From NCBI GenBank assembly GCA_009778355.1, contig WRJY01000246.1, positions 1 through 8,590 of the forward strand: 8,590 nucleotides of DNA. The letters are read 5' to 3'. Origin of the DNA: Desulfovibrionaceae bacterium (lineage in GTDB: Bacteria; Pseudomonadota; Gammaproteobacteria; Burkholderiales; Burkholderiaceae_C). The notes under the pieces are model-generated. The model was not told the origin of the DNA and did no database searches. It saw only the letters and a list, made by a program, of their open reading frames with translations. The first letter of the stretch is position 1; each line of letters starts with the position of its first letter. This document shows, in pieces, positions 6,071 through 8,590 of the stretch. Made by a program: the position numbers and the translations under genes.

Positions 6071-6766
6071 ATGCGTTTTCGGTTTTTCGCGATTTCGTTG
6101 CTCCTGTCCCCTATTTTTTGCACCGCCGCCGGCGCACAAGAGCGATCGGATGCTGCCAGCCAGCCATCACAACCGGACACTGTCAGCCCGTCTCCGCAGC
6201 GAGGCGTTGCCAGCCAGTCGCTGTCGCTGTTTACCGGCCAGGGGGTGGATCACAACCTGCCCGGCCTGCCCAAAGCGATTTTGAGCGGCGACATCCGCTG
6301 GGAGAAGTCGTACTAGGGCCTGGCCTACGCCCGCACCCGCACCCGCAAAACCTTGGGTGACAGCTTTGAGTGGCTGCAAGACAATCCGCTGGGCGCGCTG
6401 CGCCACGGCTACGAGATCATTTATTTGCAGTACCACGGCTTGCAGCACAACGCCGAACTGGGCGCCACCTATTTTCTGCGCACGCCCGACTTGGCGCTGG
6501 GCCCTGTGCACGTGAACTTTGGCGCCGGCGGCGGCCTGTCGCATGCTTTCGGCACGCCCACCTACGAAGACGGGCCTGCCGGCAATCCGAACAAGCGCTA
6601 TCGCACCCAGTTCTCTGGTTTTCTGGAACTGGCGTGGAGCCTGGCCTCGCAACCGCAGTTTTCATTGGTGATGCGCGCGCAACACCGCAGCGGCATATAC
6701 GGCCTGATCGCGCCGCGGCGGGTAGGCTCCAACTTCCTTTCTCTCGGCTTGCGCTTCAATTTTTGA
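6071..6766 (+). pseudogene. Secreted outer-membrane beta-barrel protein, PagL/lipid A deacylase-like, interrupted by an in-frame TAG
   Basis: One frame of 231 codons runs from ATG 6071 to the stop at 6764-6766, broken only by an amber codon at 6314-6316 (codon 82). Before it are a signal peptide (FFAISLLLSPIFCTAAGA, cleavage near residue 22) and the first barrel part. After it the frame resumes at once with GLAYARTR and alternating beta-strand patterns to a C-terminal Phe (LSLGLRFNF), the usual signal for barrel insertion. The QHRSGIYG block holds an H-x-S pair at about 205-207 like the catalytic pair of PagL-type lipid A 3-O-deacylases; I do not see the third residue (Glu) at the Pseudomonas PagL spacing, so the enzyme call is tentative. 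A GAGGGG ribosome site lies 6 nt before the ATG. It diverges from serS. The 81-residue product as read would be non-functional unless the stop is suppressed. Confidence 0.72.
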
Positions 6767-6802
6767 AGTGTGGCCCGAGGGGCTTCAAGTCATGCGCGAT
6801 TG

Positions 6803-6821
6803 CTTTGCCCGGCGAGCAAAG
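6803..6821. terminator. Possible weak hairpin between convergent genes
   Basis: CTTTGC and GCAAAG form a 6-bp stem around a 7-nt loop in the 68-nt gap between the convergent barrel gene and ferredoxin reductase gene. Neither strand has a T-run after the stem, so an intrinsic terminator function is doubtful. Confidence 0.25.
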
Positions 6822-6834
6822 AGGCAGGAAAAAG

Positions 6835-7890
6835 TCAATCGACTTTCAACAGCCGGTGCAGCCGTGCGCTGCTGGTGGTGTATTCGAGCGGCGGCGGTTC
6901 TTCGCCTGGCGCGACGATGGCCCGCGCGGCGTAGGCGGCCAGCGTGGCTTCGTGAAAGCCGCACACGATCAGCTTTTTCTTGCCGGGGTAGGTGTTGATG
7001 TCGCCGACGGCAAAAACGCCTGGCTCGCTGGTCTGGAATGTTTCGGTGTCCACCGCCAGTTGCTTGCGCTCAAGCGCCAGTTGCCAGCCGGTCACCGGGC
7101 CGAGCCGGGGACTCAGGCCGTGCAGTGCCAGCAGCGCGTCCAGCGGCAGTGACGCCAAGGCGCCATCGGGGCCGGTGACGTGCGCTGCCGTCATGCGGCC
7201 GCCGGCCTGCTCGAAGCCGGTGATTTGCCCGACCGCGAAACGCAGCCGTCCGGCGCTTTGCAGCGCGCGCAGCCGCTCCACGCTGGCGGGGGCGGCCTGA
7301 AAGCCGTCGCGCCGGTGCAGCAGGGTGACGCTGGCGGGCGCCTGATCCGTCAGGGTGGCCAGGCGGATGGCCCAGTCGAGCGCGGGCTCGCCGCCGCCGG
7401 CGATCAGCAGCCGCTGGCCGGCAAAGCGCGCGGAGTCGGTTACGCCGTAAAAAAGCTGGCGGCGCTCGAAGGCTTCGATGCCCGCCACTTTCAGCCGCTT
7501 GGGCTGAAAGGCGCCGACGCCGGCGGCGATGACGACCACGCGCGCCAGCAGCGTCAAGCCGCCGCCGGCGCCCAGACGCCAGCGGCCATCGGGTTGGCGT
7601 TGCAGCGTCTCGACCAAGTGGCCCAGATGAAACTGCGGTGCGAAGGGGGCGATCTGGCGCATCAGCGCGTCGGTCAATTCCCGGCCCGTGCACACCGCGA
7701 TGGCGGGGATGTCGTAGATGGGCTTGCCGGCGTACAGCTCGGCGGGCTGGCCGCCAGTGTGAGGCAGGGCGTCAATGACGTGCGCGCGAATTTCCTGCAA
7801 ACCCAACTGAAACACCTGGAACAGCCCGACCGGACCGGCGCCGATGACGGCGGCGTCGGTTTCGATCACGGGTTCGGGCGCGGTGGTCAC
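6835..7890 (-). CDS. Ferredoxin--NADP+ reductase, thioredoxin-reductase-like type
   Basis: A 351-residue flavoprotein of the TrxR-like FNR family, expected to pass electrons between NADPH and ferredoxin through FAD. The FAD-binding GAGPVG is at about 17-22. The region near 47-62 (GGQPAELY...PIYDIPA) matches the family. The NADPH domain has GGGEPALDWA at about 165-174 and HRR at about 192-194, where the arginines fit 2'-phosphate recognition. The C-terminal FAD block GDINTYPGKKKLIVCGFHEA is at about 296-315. The CxxC redox pair of thioredoxin reductases is absent, as expected for an FNR. The start is a GTG at 7890 with no visible Shine-Dalgarno; a GTG seven codons later is an alternative. It lies downstream of fdxA, which supports a reductase/ferredoxin pair, but a terminator separates them. 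Confidence 0.93.
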   Translation of the reverse strand: MTTAPEPVIETDAAVIGAGPVGLFQVFQLGLQEIRAHVIDALPHTGGQPAELYAGKPIYDIPAIAVCTGRELTDALMRQIAPFAPQFHLGHLVETLQRQPDGRWRLGAGGGLTLLARVVVIAAGVGAFQPKRLKVAGIEAFERRQLFYGVTDSARFAGQRLLIAGGGEPALDWAIRLATLTDQAPASVTLLHRRDGFQAAPASVERLRALQSAGRLRFAVGQITGFEQAGGRMTAAHVTGPDGALASLPLDALLALHGLSPRLGPVTGWQLALERKQLAVDTETFQTSEPGVFAVGDINTYPGKKKLIVCGFHEATLAAYAARAIVAPGEEPPPLEYTTSSARLHRLLKVD

Positions 7891-7902
7891 GAGGTCGAAA
7901 CA

Positions 7903-7927
7903 AAAGCGGCTTGCGCCAAGCCGCTTT
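7903..7927 (-). terminator. Strong intrinsic terminator after fdxA
   Basis: AAAGCGGCTT (7903-7912) and AAGCCGCTTT (7918-7927) form a perfect 10-bp stem, extendable by a G-C pair, with a very short loop. On the minus strand the stem is followed by a T-rich stretch (TTTTGTTT). It begins 13 nt after the fdxA stop and ends about 12 nt before the reductase GTG, so it should reduce transcription of the reductase from the fdxA promoter. Confidence 0.85.
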
Positions 7928-7940
7928 CTTCAGGTTGGCG

Positions 7941-8270
7941 TCAACGCTGCAAGTATTGGAGCTTGTCCGCCTGGCCGTTCCACTCGTCGGCGTCGGACAG
8001 CGCGTCCTTGCGCCGGGTGATGGTCGTGTACTCGGGCGAGCGGGCCAGTTCGGCGTTGATGTCGATCATGTGCTGCTGGTCACGCGGCACGTCTTCCTCG
8101 GCGAAGATGGCGTTGGCCGGGCATTCGGGAATGCACACCGCGCAGTCGATGCACTCGTCGGGATCGATGGTCAGGAAGTTCGGGCCTTCCTTGAAGCAGT
8201 CAACAGGGCAGACATCCACGCAATCGGTGTATTTGCAGCGGATGCAGTTTTCGGTGACGACGTGGGTCAT
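7941..8270 (-). CDS. fdxA: 7Fe ferredoxin FdxA ([3Fe-4S][4Fe-4S], Azotobacter FdI type)
   Basis: A 109-residue soluble electron carrier. The cysteine pattern matches Azotobacter ferredoxin I with one residue added for the initial Met. C9, C17 and C50 are predicted ligands of the [3Fe-4S] cluster; C21, C40, C43 and C46 are predicted ligands of the [4Fe-4S] cluster. C12 and C25 are the extra conserved cysteines. The opening ENCIRCKYTDCVDVCPVDCF and the second motif ECIDCAVCIPECP are both intact. The C-terminal 45 residues (ending DKLQYLQR) are the usual extension of this family. Start ATG 8270 matches the family start; the frame is open to 8336 but those codons are unrelated. The Shine-Dalgarno is weak. 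Its electron donor is probably the adjacent FNR; the acceptor cannot be told from this window. Confidence 0.97.
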   Translation of the reverse strand: MTHVVTENCIRCKYTDCVDVCPVDCFKEGPNFLTIDPDECIDCAVCIPECPANAIFAEEDVPRDQQHMIDINAELARSPEYTTITRRKDALSDADEWNGQADKLQYLQR

Positions 8271-8474
8271 GATGCAGAAGAGCAGAACCAGATTCGTTGA
8301 CCCGCCTCGCGCCACATGGATGGGTTGAGACAGCAATGGCGGGTATTTTAACCGCCCTCGCGCGCAATGGGCTGTTCGTTTGCGGCGCGCGGCCCGTCGA
8401 TCGAGCCGTCCAGCGCCAAGGCGGGGCGGAGCGACGATGGCGACCAGTTCGCGCGGCCTGCCACGATTCAGACT
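8271..8474. other. Intergenic region upstream of fdxA, no supported gene
   Basis: Nothing here is a confident gene. It carries the fdxA leader and -10 box. On the minus strand there is a 38-codon open stretch (8464 to stop 8348-8350, GTG start) with high GC at third positions. That could be the tail of a lost gene or chance in GC-rich DNA. Confidence 0.5.
8345..8350 (-). promoter_or_regulatory. Candidate -10 box of fdxA promoter
   Basis: TAAAAT on the minus strand (5 of 6 matches to TATAAT) stands in otherwise very GC-rich DNA and would start a transcript with a leader of about 68 nt before the fdxA ATG. No good -35 box is visible at the usual distance, so a different or activated promoter class is possible. 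Confidence 0.4.
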
Positions 8475-8590
8475 AGGGCCTGTTCACACTATTTTCATGG
8501 TGCCCGAAAGTAGAGTGATCGGCGTGCCAGGCAAGGGTGAGCGCTGCGGCTCCAAAGGCGCCTGCGCGCCTTTGGACAGCGCGAACAGGC
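8475..8590. repeat. MITE-like non-coding repeat with terminal inverted repeats, at the window edge
   Basis: GCCTGTTC at 8478-8485 is matched in inverse by GAACAGGC at 8583-8590, which touches the window end, so the true inverted repeat may be longer. The interior of about 97 bp has no meaningful reading frame and holds a perfect 11-bp hairpin near its right end. The left end is preceded by CTAG (8473-8476), a plausible target-site type for IS5-family elements. The boundary pattern suggests a small non-autonomous mobile repeat or a truncated IS end. The exact family is not recognised. Confidence 0.45.
8551..8576. repeat. Perfect 11-bp hairpin inside the right-edge repeat
   Basis: TCCAAAGGCGC (8551-8561) and GCGCCTTTGGA (8566-8576) are exact inverse complements around the 4-nt loop CTGC. 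No T-run follows on either strand, so it looks like a structural part of a mobile or repetitive element and not a terminator. Confidence 0.8.

Noticed and set aside
4590..6284. 564-codon plus-strand open frame opposite serS
   Set aside because: Fully antisense to serS with all its catalytic motifs; composition (Gly/Ala/Gln/His-rich) is that of a shadow frame.
6312..6322. The 11-mer ACTAGGGCCTG occurs both at the amber codon of the barrel gene and at the left end of the edge repeat (8472-8482), suggesting an excision footprint
   Set aside because: The bases after TAG (GGC CTG GCC TAC) code for a sensible barrel strand in the uninterrupted frame, so they look native; the match stops at the next base. 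Probably coincidence.
6353..6766. Separate gene starting at the TTG at 6353
   Set aside because: It lacks a signal peptide and ribosome site and is the direct in-frame continuation of the barrel gene beginning at 6071.
1..8590. CRISPR arrays, tRNA or rRNA genes, phage genes, toxin-antitoxin or defence genes
   Set aside because: I looked on both strands and saw no regularly spaced repeats, cloverleaf sequences or matching protein families.

Overview
The window is high-GC DNA with codon use and gene content typical of a betaproteobacterium. The best guess is order Burkholderiales, family Comamonadaceae (Acidovorax/Comamonas-like). That placement rests on remembered gene order (mlaFEDACB followed by a YadG-type ABC ATPase) and on general protein similarity; no search was run.

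Left two-thirds (1-4491, all minus strand). A compact operon reads right to left: mlaF, mlaE, mlaD, mlaA, mlaC, mlaB, then the first 164 codons of a YadG/CcmA-type ABC ATPase that runs off the left edge. This is a complete Mla set for retrograde phospholipid transport and outer-membrane lipid asymmetry. It comprises the ATPase (MlaF), permease (MlaE), MCE ring protein (MlaD), outer-membrane lipoprotein (MlaA), periplasmic shuttle (MlaC) and STAS regulator (MlaB). Genes overlap or sit 23-60 nt apart. A nine-T homopolymer lies 3 nt before the mlaF start, and a 16-bp hairpin-forming direct repeat brackets the mlaA stop and the mlaC ribosome binding site.

Middle (4492-6766). serS (seryl-tRNA synthetase) lies upstream of mlaF on the same strand. 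Its -10-like box is so close to the ATG that the mRNA may be leaderless. Diverging from serS on the plus strand is a small secreted beta-barrel gene (PagL/lipid A deacylase-like). It is interrupted by one in-frame amber codon at codon 82, with the frame intact on both sides.

Right (6835-8590). fdxA (7Fe ferredoxin of the Azotobacter FdI type) and a thioredoxin-reductase-like ferredoxin-NADP+ reductase lie head to tail on the minus strand. A strong hairpin terminator separates them. Together they form a plausible NADPH/ferredoxin electron-transfer pair. The last ~115 bases look like a non-coding repeat or MITE-like element: terminal inverted GCCTGTTC/GAACAGGC and a perfect 11-bp internal hairpin, cut by or ending at the window edge.

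Most of this is conserved housekeeping DNA, and I see no clear novel multi-gene system. The points most worth a second look are the amber-interrupted outer-membrane gene, the homopolymer at the mla operon start, the repeat element at the right edge and the serS promoter geometry.
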